Below are positions 36,001 through 44,900 of a DNA stretch of 64,000 nucleotides, piece by piece. Numbering within the stretch: the first letter of the stretch is position 1; every line of letters starts with the position of its first letter. The notes below the pieces were generated by a model. That model saw nothing but the letters and a program-made list of their open reading frames with translations. It searched no databases and had not been told where the DNA came from. The translations under genes and the position numbers were made by a program. The stretch spans positions 152,878,919 through 152,942,918 of the forward strand of contig NC_073306.1 of assembly GCF_027595985.1 (NCBI RefSeq). Reading direction: 5' to 3'. The stretch is from Sorex araneus (Eukaryota > Chordata > Mammalia > Eulipotyphla > Soricidae).

Positions 36001-37097
36001 GCCCCACCAGGAGTGATCCCTGAGTGCAGAGTGGGAGTGAGCCCTGAGCGCTGCTGGGTGTGGGCCAAAACATAACAACAAAGATATATAGGGCTTTCGC
36101 TGGTGCCCGTATAACGAAGTTCATCAGGCACTGACTAATAATGAAGCACTGGAAAGTAGATACTGTTACAGTGCAAAGTTCTCCACTTTAGAAACAAAAA
36201 AACCCAAAACTCACTTAAAACATAAAATGCATCAGAGTGGGTAGGGAGGGCCTTTCTGTGCAGGCAAGAGCCCCCAGACCGGCATGAAGAAAGGGGGTCC
36301 GAGATCCTGACCCCAAGTGAGACCCTGTCCCTCACCCCCTCGCACTAACGCCAAGGGAGGGGCCTTGGAGACGCTGCAGGCAGAAGGCCCTGGGCGGGCG
36401 TGTCTCCGGGTCAGGGTCCCTGGCCTGCTCTGGCTGGCCTCCAGCTCAGGTGCAGAGGCCCAGGCCGGCTCTGCGAAACAAAGCCAGCCGCCGGGCTCCC
36501 CTTCAAAGTCCCGGTGCACCCCGGGCCGGCCCATGCCAGGCCTTGCAAAATCGACCGGCCCGGTTCGACCCCTGCAGCGCCCAGGACGCCCAGAGCGCCT
36601 CCAGGGGCAATGCCTGCGCCCTGCCGGGTGTCACCCCAAAACCAAAGAGGAATTCCCAGGTCCCAAGACGGCCGACGGAGAGGGAGGGGACGCTAGCACA
36701 AGACCCCACGACACCCGGGACACGGGCCCGAGCGCCCAGCTCGTCTCCCCCGGGCCGGCGGGAACCCCGTCTCGGGGGGCGTCTGGCCCGGATGCTCCGC
36801 CCCGTCCCGGGAAACTCCGCGACCGACCCCGCGCGAGCGGAGGACGCGGGAGAAACAGCCCCGACCCCGTAGCCCTGCAGGCCCCGAGTCCCGCCGCGGG
36901 GGCCGCCGGGGCCGCCGGGCGCGAGCATCGCCCCGTCTGCGGGGGCCCGACCCCGGCCCCGGCCCCGACCCCGACCCGGCCCCGCGACGCGCGCTCACCC
37001 AGCTGCGCGCCCGGAACGCCTGCACGCAGCGCGAGCCCAGCGCGCCCCGGCCGCCGTACACCAGCACCCGGCGCGCCTCGCCCGCGCCCGCCGCCAT
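23937..37097 (-). CDS. QDPR: Quinoid dihydropteridine reductase, complete 7-exon coding region
   Basis: QDPR is a cytosolic NADH-dependent short-chain dehydrogenase/reductase that regenerates tetrahydrobiopterin from quinonoid dihydrobiopterin for the aromatic amino-acid hydroxylases. Coding exons on the minus strand are 37097-36999, 34303-34211, 32038-31942, 31552-31412, 29555-29447, 28309-28226 and 24042-23937: 729 nt, 242 residues plus TAA, against 244 in human (the two missing residues are N-terminal alanines). All introns are GT-AG and phases join in frame. Visible landmarks are the nucleotide-binding loop YGGRGALG at residues 14-21, an acidic residue after the second strand (D39, fitting NADH preference), and the SDR catalytic pair Y148/K152 in YGMAK. 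The last human residue of the loop, Gly23, altered in a known DHPR-deficiency allele, is Gly21 here. The start has A at -3 and G at +4. No frameshift or stop interrupts it. Identity is near-certain from recalled human protein. Confidence 0.97.
24833..25023 (-). mobile_element. SINE in QDPR intron 6 with TSD
   Basis: GTAATATGTA flanks at 24823-24832 and 25024-25033. The head borders an L1 fragment. Confidence 0.88.
25050..25640 (+). mobile_element. L1 ORF2 C-terminus and 3' UTR
   Basis: 25105 onward reads [36 protein letters not shown] and [10 protein letters not shown], the typical L1 ORF2p end, followed by the L1 3' UTR shared with 59955-60300. Lies in QDPR intron 6, antisense to the gene. 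Confidence 0.88.
26205..26300 (-). mobile_element. MIR-like ancient SINE
   Basis: CTGGCTCTGCCGGGTGACC and TGGACAAGTCGCCCAG follow reverse MIR order; recalled consensus. Confidence 0.45.
26476..26640 (+). mobile_element. SINE in QDPR intron 6
   Basis: GGGGCCGGAGAGACAGACAG head, GGGTTCGATCCC B box; body partly diverged. Confidence 0.82.
26685..26698 (-). promoter_or_regulatory. CTCF-like motif in QDPR intron 6
   Basis: TCGCCATCTGCTGG fits the reverse CTCF core (YGCCMYCTRSTGG) at every position, in DNA I do not recognise as repeat. Occupancy unknown. Confidence 0.5.
27450..28065 (+). mobile_element. Possible LTR-like element in QDPR intron 6
   Basis: A TATA-like CTCTGTATCTAACG, GGGAATAAAGGGCGACTGAGG at about 27980 and a GC-rich stretch after it resemble LTR U3-R-U5 order. 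Ends and TSD were not found; it could be ordinary intron. Confidence 0.28.
28226..28309 (-). CDS. QDPR: QDPR coding exon 6
   Basis: 84 nt: one base finishing Pro180, 27 codons ([16 protein letters not shown] to LEFLV), and two bases of a Glu codon. Acceptor GCAG, donor GTGAGT at 28220-28225. The following intron is the largest (4,183 bp) and is full of repeats. Confidence 0.95.
28615..28745 (+). mobile_element. SINE in QDPR intron 5
   Basis: GGGCTGGAGCGAGCTCAGC head; the body is shortened between the B box and GAGCATGGCCC. Confidence 0.72.
29447..29555 (-). CDS. QDPR: QDPR coding exon 5 (catalytic Tyr/Lys)
   Basis: 109 nt. Completes Gly144 and then reads [15 protein letters not shown], which holds the catalytic YxxxK motif (Y148, K152). 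Ends two bases into Pro180 before donor GTGAGT (29441-29446). Confidence 0.95.
29745..30010 (+). mobile_element. Two degenerate SINE pieces in QDPR intron 4
   Basis: 29745-29830 keeps only a SINE 3' body (GGAGTGACCCGGAGCAC); 29885-30010 keeps a head (GGCAGGTAGCGCAGTGGGC). Confidence 0.5.
30527..30571 (-). mobile_element. 45-bp RTE-tail fragment
   Basis: ATCACTGTCATCCCGTTG and CTCATTGATTTG match only the terminal tail of the RTE-tailed SINE or RTE; nothing else of the element is present. Confidence 0.7.
30805..30975 (+). mobile_element. SINE in QDPR intron 4
   Basis: Head ACCAGAGCCACAGCACAGCC; GAGCATC is duplicated near the 3' end. Confidence 0.82.
31140..31260 (+). mobile_element. MIR-like ancient SINE
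   Basis: Reads CACTGAGACTGAGAGGTTC, TTTGCAAAGCATCAAGC and GGGGCAAAGTCACAGC in MIR-like order. Confidence 0.35.
31412..31552 (-). CDS. QDPR: QDPR coding exon 4
   Basis: 141 nt: two bases completing Ser97, 46 codons ([11 protein letters not shown] to LDGTP), and the first base of a Gly codon. Donor GTAAGA, acceptor CAG. The intron on its 5' side is only 389 bp, the shortest in the gene. Confidence 0.95.
31942..32038 (-). CDS. QDPR: QDPR coding exon 3
   Basis: Thirty-two codons plus one base, starting VTAEVGKLL and ending AGGNAKSK. Contains [10 protein letters not shown], the SDR NNAG-equivalent strand region. Donor GTGAGT at 31936-31941 follows the T that begins a split Ser codon. Confidence 0.95.
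32637..32700. repeat. Four exact tandem copies of a 16-bp unit
   Basis: CGGCCAGGTCTCCTCC repeated four times without a mismatch, in QDPR intron 2; a fifth copy begins (CGGCC) and breaks off. Confidence 0.97.
33241..33412 (+). mobile_element. First SINE of a tandem pair, QDPR intron 2
   Basis: Flanked by exact AGAAAATTGCTG at 33229-33240 and 33413-33424. Confidence 0.82.
33425..33605 (+). mobile_element. Second SINE of the tandem pair
   Basis: Starts GGCTGGAGAGTGGGG immediately after the downstream TSD of its neighbour; contains an extra GAGTACT segment. Confidence 0.85.
34211..34303 (-). CDS. QDPR: QDPR coding exon 2
   Basis: Thirty-one codons (residues 34-64) starting [12 protein letters not shown] and ending EQAEQ. 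Acceptor CAG at 34304-34306. The donor is GTGACT, the weakest of the set because +5 is C instead of G. Contains the acidic cofactor-specificity residue D39. Confidence 0.95.
34345..34505 (+). mobile_element. Degenerate SINE in QDPR intron 1
   Basis: GAGAGTGCAGTGGGC head and AGCACCGCCAGGAGTGACC body, 40 bp upstream of exon 2. Confidence 0.68.
35070..35215 (+). mobile_element. SINE in QDPR intron 1
   Basis: GGCAGCTGGAGAGTGCAGC head, tail GCCCAAAACCCAAAAGG; the GGAGTAAGCCC segment is missing. Confidence 0.75.
35914..36085 (+). mobile_element. SINE in QDPR intron 1
   Basis: GGGTCCAGAGCAATGGTAC head and clear A and B boxes; no clean TSD. Confidence 0.87.
36520..36655 (+). mobile_element. SINE at the CpG-island edge
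   Basis: GGCCCGGTTCGACCCCTGC B box and GCCGGGTGTCACCCC end. Unusually GC-rich for this family, as its surroundings are. Confidence 0.6.
36999..37097 (-). CDS. QDPR: QDPR coding exon 1
   Basis: Residues 1-33, from ATG (reverse complement of 37095-37097) to a Trp codon, then donor GTGAGC. It carries the dinucleotide-binding GGRGALG loop. It lies inside the CpG island; the first-choice ATG is preceded by AGG and followed by GCG, a good Kozak context. Phase 0 at the 3' end. Confidence 0.95.
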
Positions 37098-37385
37098 CCT
37101 GCCGCCACCGCCACCGGCCCGACTGCCCGGCCCGCGCCCCGCCCGGCCCGCGCCGCCCCGCGCCGCCCCGCCCCGCCCCGCCCAGGCCCCGCCCAGGCCC
37201 CGTCCCGCCCGACCTCACCCCGCCCCGCCCTCTCCGCCCCGCCCAGGTCCCGCCCCACCGAGCCGCCTAAGAGGTACACGCGCCTCGGCGCCCAGGCCCC
37301 GCCCCGCTGTGGCACCGCCCCTCGCCGCCCAGGCTCCGCCCCTCCCCGCCGAGCCGCTTAAGAGGTACCCGCTTCGTGCGCGCTG

Positions 37386-37399
37386 TTGCCCCCTAGCGG
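37386..37399 (-). promoter_or_regulatory. CTCF-like motif upstream of QDPR
   Basis: TTGCCCCCTAGCGG matches the reverse CTCF core at 12 of 14 positions, about 290 bp upstream of the QDPR start codon. Confidence 0.45.
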
Positions 37400-37529
37400 C
37401 GGCTCGCCCCAGCGCGCCCGCACCCAGGACTGCGCAGCCCGCCGCCCAACTAAGGCGGGTCTCTGGTCAGTCTCTGGTGCGGGGCAGCAGGCTGAGGGCG
37501 AGAAAGGATGGAGGGGAGGACCCGAGAGG

Positions 37530-37676
37530 AAGGACAGCAGGGCGCAAGGCGCAGGCCTGGCACGCAGCCCTCTTGGGTTTGATCCCCCGCACCTTACATG
37601 GTCCCCAGAGCATCACCAGGAGTGACCCCGAAGCAACATCTCCCACACACACCCACACACCGTGTGGCCCAAATCA
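37530..37676 (+). mobile_element. SINE feeding a GGAA tract
   Basis: GAAGGACAGCAGGGCGC head, GGGTTTGATCCC B box, end GTGTGGCCCAAATC, then directly GGGA repeats. Confidence 0.75.
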
Positions 37677-37888
37677 GGGAGGGAGGGAGGGAGGGAGGAA
37701 GGAAGGAAGGAAAGAAGGAAGGAAGGAAGGAAGGAAGGAAGGAAGGAAGGAAGGAAGGAAGGAAGGAAGGAAGGAAGGAAGGAAGGAAGGAAGGAAGGAA
37801 GGAAGGAAGGAAGGAAGGAAGGAAGGAAGGAAGGAAGGAAGGAAGGAAGGAAGGAAGGAAGGAAAAAGGAGGGAGGGAGGAAGGAAGG
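37677..37888. repeat. (GGAA)n microsatellite, about 36 uninterrupted units
   Basis: GGGA units (37677-37698), then GGAA units running to about 37862, then GGGA again. It lies about 580 bp upstream of the QDPR start codon. Confidence 0.97.
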
Positions 37889-38035
37889 TGCGTGCTTGCC
37901 TTGCATTTTCACATGGCAGTCCTGGGCTCCATCCCTGAAACCCACTGTGGGCCCCTGAGCCTGCCTGGAGCGATCCCTGAGCTCAGAGCTAGGAGTAAGT
38001 CCTGAGCACCGCTGAGTGTGACCCCCCAACCAAAA
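37889..38035 (+). mobile_element. SINE following the GGAA tract
   Basis: The head is largely replaced by the tract; CTTGCCTTGCATTTTCAC onwards and the body to GAGTGTGACCCCCC remain. Confidence 0.72.
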
Positions 38036-38054
38036 TAACAGTAATTGTAACAGT

Positions 38055-38155
38055 AGGGCTGGAAAGATAGTGCAGAGGGTAGAGCACTTGCCCACAGTGG
38101 CCCAGAGTTAGTCCTGGGCACTGCAAGGAGTGATCCCTGAACACAAACCAAAAAT
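38055..38155 (+). mobile_element. SINE with shortened body
   Basis: AGGGCTGGAAAGATAGTGCAG head; the body is reduced to AAGGAGTGATCCCTGAAC. Confidence 0.72.
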
Positions 38156-38594
38156 AAACAAATTTGGAGCGACACACAACATCCTGACTCTGAGCCAGGC
38201 CGTCTTCACCGAGGTACCTCAGAGGGGGGCCGGTTGAGTTTCCCTCCCGACCCAAGCAAAATCCCAGCAGCCAAAGGCCTCCAGAACCTCCAGTGCCCAA
38301 GGCCACTCTCCACAAGCTCAGATGAGCCTCACCTATAAGGGAACCTGCAGAAAAACCCAGGTATGCGGAACCTGTGACTGAGATCTCCAGGCTCACTCGG
38401 AACAGGGCTGGGCCTCCTCCCCCAGCTCCCCAGTTTTCCAGTAACTTGGCCGTCATTCCCACAAACTGCCCCCAGTGCCATGTAATCTCATCAACAGCCA
38501 AGATCCAGAGACTCAGAAATAAAGCTCCCGGAAGAGAGCAACACAGAACGTCCTGGAGCAAATGTAGCCACGTGACCTCTTGTACTCTAGCCCA

Positions 38595-38789
38595 CTGATA
38601 TACCCAAAGTAGCACACAATTGTTTGGGTTTAACAAACATGTTCGTGATCTCTTATACAAGGACATAAATGGTTCCAAGGATGAAATACAGCAATCTTCA
38701 CACACTTTCCTCTTATGGTGGTAGGAAGGTGCGTGGTGGTGAGATGGGTGTTTGAATATTATCTGTAATGAATCATTGTGAGCAACTTT
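38595..38789 (+). mobile_element. L1-like 3' tail
   Basis: GAGATGGGTGTTTGAATATT and an A-rich end resemble L1 termini; CTCTTATACAAGG to ACACTTTC recurs at 21118-21182. Family uncertain. Confidence 0.4.
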
Positions 38790-38807
38790 ATAAAAATAAA
38801 ATACAAT

Positions 38808-39055
38808 CACTGTATCACTGTCACTGTCATCCCATTGCTCATCAATTTGCTCAAGTGGGCACCAGTAACATCTCCATTGTGAGACTTGATACTGTTTGGG
38901 GCATATTGAATACACGGGTAGCTTGCCAGGCTCTTCCATGCAGGCGAGATACTCTTGGTAGCTTGCTGGGCTCTCCGAGAGGGGCAGAGGAATAGAACCC
39001 AGGTAGGTGGTGTACAAGGCAAACGCCCTACTTGCTGTGCTATCGCTCCAGTTCC
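38808..39055 (-). mobile_element. RTE-tailed SINE with 18-bp perfect TSD
   Basis: ATAAAAATAAAATACAAT flanks it exactly at 38790-38807 and 39056-39073, inside the A-rich end of an L1-like tail. Confidence 0.95.
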
Positions 39056-40160
39056 ATAAAAATAAAATACAATAAGTTTAAAAAATAAATAAACAAATTA
39101 AAATTAAAAGCTAAATAGTGTAGATTGTGTGTACCTGGAGCACTGGAAGCAAGTGGCCTGCTAGGGAAAGGACGGAAGTTTACAAGTCTCGTCCTCGTGG
39201 CCGCTGTGGCCCCTCCAAGACACGTATGGTCCACAAGGCCACATTGAAACTCAGCAAAGAGCACAACGTCCCCACGGAGCCTGGCCGTGCCCGTGTGGTG
39301 TGCCCATGGCCTGTGTCTCATCCGAGGACCTCAACTCGGAAGCGCGGGTTGGGCGGAGATGGAGGGGGCAGGCGGGGCGGGGGGGGCTCAGCTGCTGGGG
39401 TGTTGACTGGCCTCTGGCCTGAACCTCCAGGAGGTCAGAAGCAGCGTCCCCCACCCCACCCCGCTCCAGGGGTCCCTGGCCAAAATATGCCCAGATATCC
39501 CCGAATCTTGCCCGCCCATCTGCCCGGCTGCTGCTGTGACCCCCACGTAGCTGTGTTGTACTGCAAAGAAAAATCCCCTGAACTTAGCCAGGCCTCTGCT
39601 CTGGGCGACCGCTGCAGACGCCGGGAGAAGGCAACACGGAGAGGAAAGGAGACAGCAACAACCCAGCGCTGCGGAGCCACCGTGCTCCACCCCGGCCAGC
39701 TCCCCTCTGCCAGGCTGCCCGTTCCTGGAGGAAGGTGCCCCAGGTAGGCCCGCAGCGGCCCCACAGAGCACATCCTTGCTTGCCCCAGCAGGTGACACTT
39801 GGCTCAGCGAATTGGAGCTTTCTCTTCTCTCCCCTCCTCTTCCTCGAACCCCGTGTCTCCTGCGCTCTCTGCCAGAGGAACCATCTCTGTTGTCAGAAGC
39901 ACCGTGCACAAAGTACCTAAGGCTCAGACCCAAACTTGGGTGGCCAGCTTTCGAAGAGAGCCGCCCCGAGGTCAGAGCTTGCTCTGAATGATCTCACTTA
40001 AGCTTCCATCAGTAGCAGGCCCCCGTCTTGCGCCTCTCCACAGGATACAGCAAATAGCAGGCGCGTGCTGACTCACCGTGGGCCGCAGATGCCACTCACT
40101 CTGGTATGCTTGTGGGGCTTGTGACCATCAGCGGTGATGTTGTTAGAAGTCCAGAGACAG

Positions 40161-40330
40161 GGGCTGGAGAGACAGCACAGCGGGGTAGGGCATTTGTCTT
40201 GCACGCGGCCGACCCGGGTTCGATTCCCAGCATCCCATATGGTCCCCTGAGCATGGGCAGGGGTAATTCCTGAGTTCAGAGCCAGGAGTGACCCCTAAGC
40301 ATCACTGGGTGGGACCCAAAAAGAAAAACA
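40161..40330 (+). mobile_element. SINE, poly(A) type, upstream of CLRN2
   Basis: Near-consensus; AGTCCAGAGACA before and AGTACAGAGAGA after may be a worn TSD. Confidence 0.9.
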
Positions 40331-41741
40331 AAAAAGTACAGAGAGAACAGCGCTGACTCCGTGCCCGGCGTGCCACGCTGCTCTTTGTCCTGGTGCATTT
40401 TCCTTTGACCCACAATCGTAGGACAGACGCTGAACTGTGGTATGCGGGGCTCAGTCCCTTACCCAGGAGCTTCCGAATGTGGAGGAGGGTCTTTGGGGTT
40501 TTTTGAGGGGCGGGGTAGGAGTCTCACAAGTGGTGTTCAGTGCTCAGGAGTCTGGGGTCACTCCAGGCCAAAGGTTCAGTGAAGCCGTGCTGTTGGTGCC
40601 CTGCAGTGCTCGGGGGCCTCCAAGCCCCCACACAGGGGCTCAGGGACCCCTAGGGCCATGCCCAGCAAAACTTTGTAGACTGTGTGGTGCCAGGCATGGA
40701 ACCCTGTCCCTGCGCCTTAACCGCTGTGTTCCCCCCAGCCCAACAGTTGAAACTTGAATCCAGGCCCTCCAAAGAGTTCTGGCCGAGTAAGGGCTCTTTA
40801 AAAACCAGTTTTGTGATTTTTTTGTTATTTTTTCTCACCAAAGTGCTCTAAAATTAACTGCTTAGTTCCCCAACACCAAAACTTAACACAGTTTTATCAT
40901 TTGGGGCAGAAATATGCTTCCAGGGGCTAGAATGATAGCATAACTGGGAAGGCTTTTGTCTTGCATACGCAGAGTTTGCAAGGGGAAAAGGCCCATCTTC
41001 ACTATTAGAAGAGGTTGAGTACCTCAGCCAGGCAACTATTTGCCAACCCGTTTAAAAAAAAAAAAAAAACACTCTTTTGTCCTATTTTGCAGGACACAGA
41101 CAGCAGGGCAGGAGGTCTGGGCTGTGTGGTCCAGGCTGCCCCACCAGCCATGGGCACTCCTGTTGCCGACTGATCCGGAGGCAAATCCGGGCCAAATCAT
41201 AACGTTATTTCCACATTTAAATGAGAAGCCAACAGAGGCCACGCATTGGCATGAATGACCATCCTGATGATTCTGACGGCAGTGACAGTTCGAGAAAAGA
41301 AATGTGTGGCACGGTGAAGAGACAGGACATCTGATACCCTGCACTGCTGGCCAGTCAAGGGTCCAGCAGCCCGTTTCTGTCCTCACCCCACCAGGGGCGT
41401 TTGGGGAGCTGGGCTGGCATTAGGTCTACCTGGTTTTGCCTGTCCCCAGCCAGGGCCATTAAAACGCTTGAACGGAGGAACAATTAAGCGCCCGCTGAAA
41501 CCCTAGTGCAGCAGGGAGCTAGGGTTACCGCCTCCAGTGACACCCTCCCGCACAGCCGTGCCCAGACGGCCTCGGCGCAGACTTCCGGGCGTGGCTGGAG
41601 TAGTAAACACAGCAGCAGAGGACCTGGCCGCGTGTGCTGGCCACCGGGAACAGGAGAATTGGGAACCGCTGCACATCTGGAAGATGACAAGCACCCCCTG
41701 CTGCCGCCTGCGCCCCCAGGGGGTGACCTGCACCCACTAGG

Positions 41742-41994
41742 ATGCCGGGATGGTTCAAGAAGACGTGGTACGGGCTGGCGTCCCTCCTCAGCTTCTCCTC
41801 CTTCGTCCTGATCGTCGTGGCCCTGGCCGTGCCCCACTGGCTGCGCGGGAAGATCCTCTGTCAGACGGGGGTGGACCTGGTCAACGCCACCGACCCCGAG
41901 CTGGTGAAATTCATCGGAGACATTTACTACGGGCTCTTCCGAGGGTGCAAGGTGCGACAGTGCGGCCTGGGGGGCCGCGAGTCCCAGTTCACGA
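41742..41994 (+). CDS. CLRN2: CLRN2 coding exon 1
   Basis: Eighty-four codons plus one base, holding the first membrane segment and the first extracellular loop with N48 and the cysteines of KILCQTG and GCKVRQCGLGG. The donor GTGAGT starts at 41995. Confidence 0.95.
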
Positions 41995-44900
41995 GTGAGT
42001 ATATGGGGGGCGCGGGGGGTCATGCTTGAGAGCATTAGGTTTATGCACGTGTCCGTGCGGAGTTCCTGCCCGCACGGTCTAACGCACAGACCAATGTCTG
42101 CAGTGACTGGGGGGTTCTCCTGCGCCCTCGAGAGCCTTCCTGACCCCACAGGGGCTGGGAGAAGCGTCTGAGACAGGGATTCCTTCAGCTCCGCTGTGCC
42201 CCTCCACCCAGCGTGACAGACAGGCCAGGCGCTTTACAACCTGTCGAGCCTCCTAAGCCGTTCCTAAAGAAGCACGGTCCCTTTGTGCAGGGGACTACAC
42301 CGAGGCTTGGAGTGACCTTGGCCGAGGCCCCCCAGCCAGGAAGCCTCGGAGTCTTGGCCCTGATCTGTTCCGGGGCGTCCTGGGGCAGACTAGCGGGCTT
42401 CCTTCCCCACCTCTGCACTTCAAAGTTCCAGACTCTGAGGGGAAACCAGGGGCTCTTGTCTGGGCTCCAGGCTTGAGACCAAATTTGGGTTTTGGTGCTC
42501 TTTTACTTTTTACTTTTTTATTTTGGTTGTTGTTTTCTGATGGGTTGCGGGGCACACCTGGTCGTGCTCAGGGCGTACTCCCAGTTCCATGCTCAGAGAT
42601 GACTCCTGGCAGGGCTCAGAGAACCATACAGGGTGCCGGAGATTGAACCCAGGTCGACAGCATCTATGACAGGTAGACAACTGCCTCACCCGCTGTACTA
42701 CCTCTCTGACCCCACGAAGCCCAGGTTTGGGCGTCGGCTGGCAGGGAGAGCTGGGCCGGGGCCCTGGCCTGGCCTCCGGAACGTGAGCTGCTGGCTCTGG
42801 GCACCGCCCGAGCTGGGAAGCGAGCCGAGCCCTGCCGCTGTTCCCTGAGAACCTGGAGAGAAAGTGCCTGGGAGGCCGTCACCGCAGCATGAAGGCAGGG
42901 GAGCAGAAACTCTATCCATCCTTTTATTTCCATCCTCGAGAACTGGGCTTTAGAAACCTGGCCCTCGTAAGCTTTTAGTAAATACACGAAGGCAGAAAGC
43001 TGCAAGGTCGACAGATGTAATCACACCAATTGGCATCCTGGGTCTAGGTGAAGAGGCACATACTTGTGTATGCTCAAGAAAAGGAGGTTCCTTAGACATC
43101 CCTAGGGATATTGGCAAAAAGTAGCTGTATGGAAAACATAAAAATACACATATCAGGGGCTGGAGTGATAGCACAGCGAATAGGGTGTTTGCCCTGCAAG
43201 CAGCTGACCCGGGTTCGATTCCCAGCATCCCATATGGTCCCCTGAGCACCGCCAGGGGTAATTCCTGAGTGCAGAGCCAAGAGTAACCCCTGTGCATCGC
43301 CAGGTGTAACCCAAAAAGCAAAAAAAAAAAAAAAAAAAAAAAACCACATATCAGGGGCTGGAGTGATAGCACAGCGGGTAGGGTGTTTGCCTTGCATGCA
43401 GCTGACCTGGGTTTGATTCCCAGCATCCCATATGGTCCCCTCAGCACCACCAGGGGTAAGGTAATTCCTGAGTGCAGAGCCCGGAGTAAGCCCTGTGTAA
43501 CACCAGGTGTGACCCAAAAAGAAAACAAACAAACAAAAAAAAACACACATCAATCTACTGTTGATTCATGTTTGATTTTATTCTGTGAATTTCTGTGGCT
43601 ATAAGGACGATCCAGTAGAGGACAGTTTTTGTGAATGCCTTTCCTACAAATGGTTTTAAAGCATGTTGTCCAATTGCTTGATAAGGAGGTATCACTGTCA
43701 TCCCATTGCTCATCGATTTGCTGGAGCAGGCACCAGTAATGTCTCCATTGTGAGATTTGTTGTTACTGTTTTTGGCATGTCGAATATGCCACGGGTAGCA
43801 TGCCAGGCTCTGCTATGCAGGTAAGATACTCTTGGTAGCTTGCCAGGCTCTCCAAGAGGGGCAGAGGAATTGAACCCAGGGTCAGCCGCATGCAAGGCAA
43901 ATGCCCTACCCACTGTGCTATCACCCCAGCCTTGTATTAATTAATTTCCCAATTAGAATAAGCAAGAGGTGGGGGGGATATTAAAATCAGTGGTAACAGG
44001 TTATTGATTTTCTTCCTGTTTTGTTTTGGGGCCATACCTGTTCTTAGGGCTTATTCCTGGCTCTCTGCTCAGGGGTCACTCCCGGTGGTACTCACGTGGT
44101 GGAGCGTAATGGATACGGGGGATTGTACCCCCGGTTGGCTGCCTGCACTGCAAGCATCTACCCACTGTGCTATCTCCATATTCAAAACAGGCCAATGAAA
44201 GAGGAAACGCAAAGTTTGAAAAGCAAAGCCTGGGGGACTGTGGGATGGAAGGGAAGCAAAGGGAAGAGAGATCAAGAGAGAAGAACCCTTTGGCGAGGAT
44301 CCCTTTCCAGGGTAAAGTTTCTGATGCCGGTGAGATAACTAGGCGGAGGTAAATACAACTGGAAAGCACAGGACTGGGAGGGAGATCAGAAGGAAGGACG
44401 TAAGCAAAGGTGCTGAGTGTGGAAACTTCTCAGTGGGAAGGACAGCTTAGAGGGAGGTGGCCAGAGACTCTAGTTAGCAGCTTCGAAAGGCATCAGCCTT
44501 CTGTGACTGCAGGGAGGAGCCAGCAGGAAGAGGGCTCAGGAGTGTGTGGGGCGGGAAAGCGCTGGGTCCTGGCTCCCGGGAAGGGAACAAGGAGGACGTC
44601 ATTGACCATCAAGTGGCCACACAGAAGGCTTGGACCCAGAACTCAGCAGCTCAGAAGATGGACCCAGGCTTGACCAGGAGGAGTTCGCAGGGAGAAATTC
44701 GGCACAGAAGCAGAGGAAAGGGGTCTCCGGGGGATCATTAGTTTCTCCCCATTTAAAACTCTCCATTTAGGAGCTGGAGAAATAGTACAGCAGGTCGGGC
44801 ACTTCCCTTGCAATTTGCATGTGGTGGGCCCGGGTTGGATTGCTGGCACCCCAGAGGGTCCCCTGAGCACCTCCAGGAGTGACTCCTGAGCACAAAGCCA

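Larger units (their letters stand above)
36660..37450 (-). promoter_or_regulatory. QDPR: QDPR CpG-island promoter
   Basis: Extremely GC- and CpG-rich DNA spans exon 1 and its upstream flank, with many CCGCCCC/GGGCGGG Sp1-type boxes between 37130 and 37350 and no TATA box at a plausible spacing. This is a typical housekeeping promoter. Part of the upstream side (37240-37288 and 37326-37377) is a duplicated module. The transcription start is not determinable from sequence alone. Confidence 0.85.
37098..41741. other. QDPR-CLRN2 divergent intergenic interval
   Basis: 4.6 kb separates the two start codons. It contains the upstream half of the CpG island, a purine tract (37677-37888), several SINEs, an L1-like tail with an inserted SINE, and about 1 kb (39074-40160) without a repeat I recognise. 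No further gene is supported. The arrangement equals that of human 4p15.32. Confidence 0.8.

Noticed and set aside
36317-37270. 317-residue Pro/Arg/Ala-rich ORF on the plus strand
   Set aside because: Antisense to QDPR exon 1 in a CpG island, where stop codons are rare; no family resemblance.
39127-39747. Possible processed pseudogene (Lys/Arg-rich start)
   Set aside because: 206-residue ORF without similarity to any ribosomal or other protein I recall, no A tail and no TSD.
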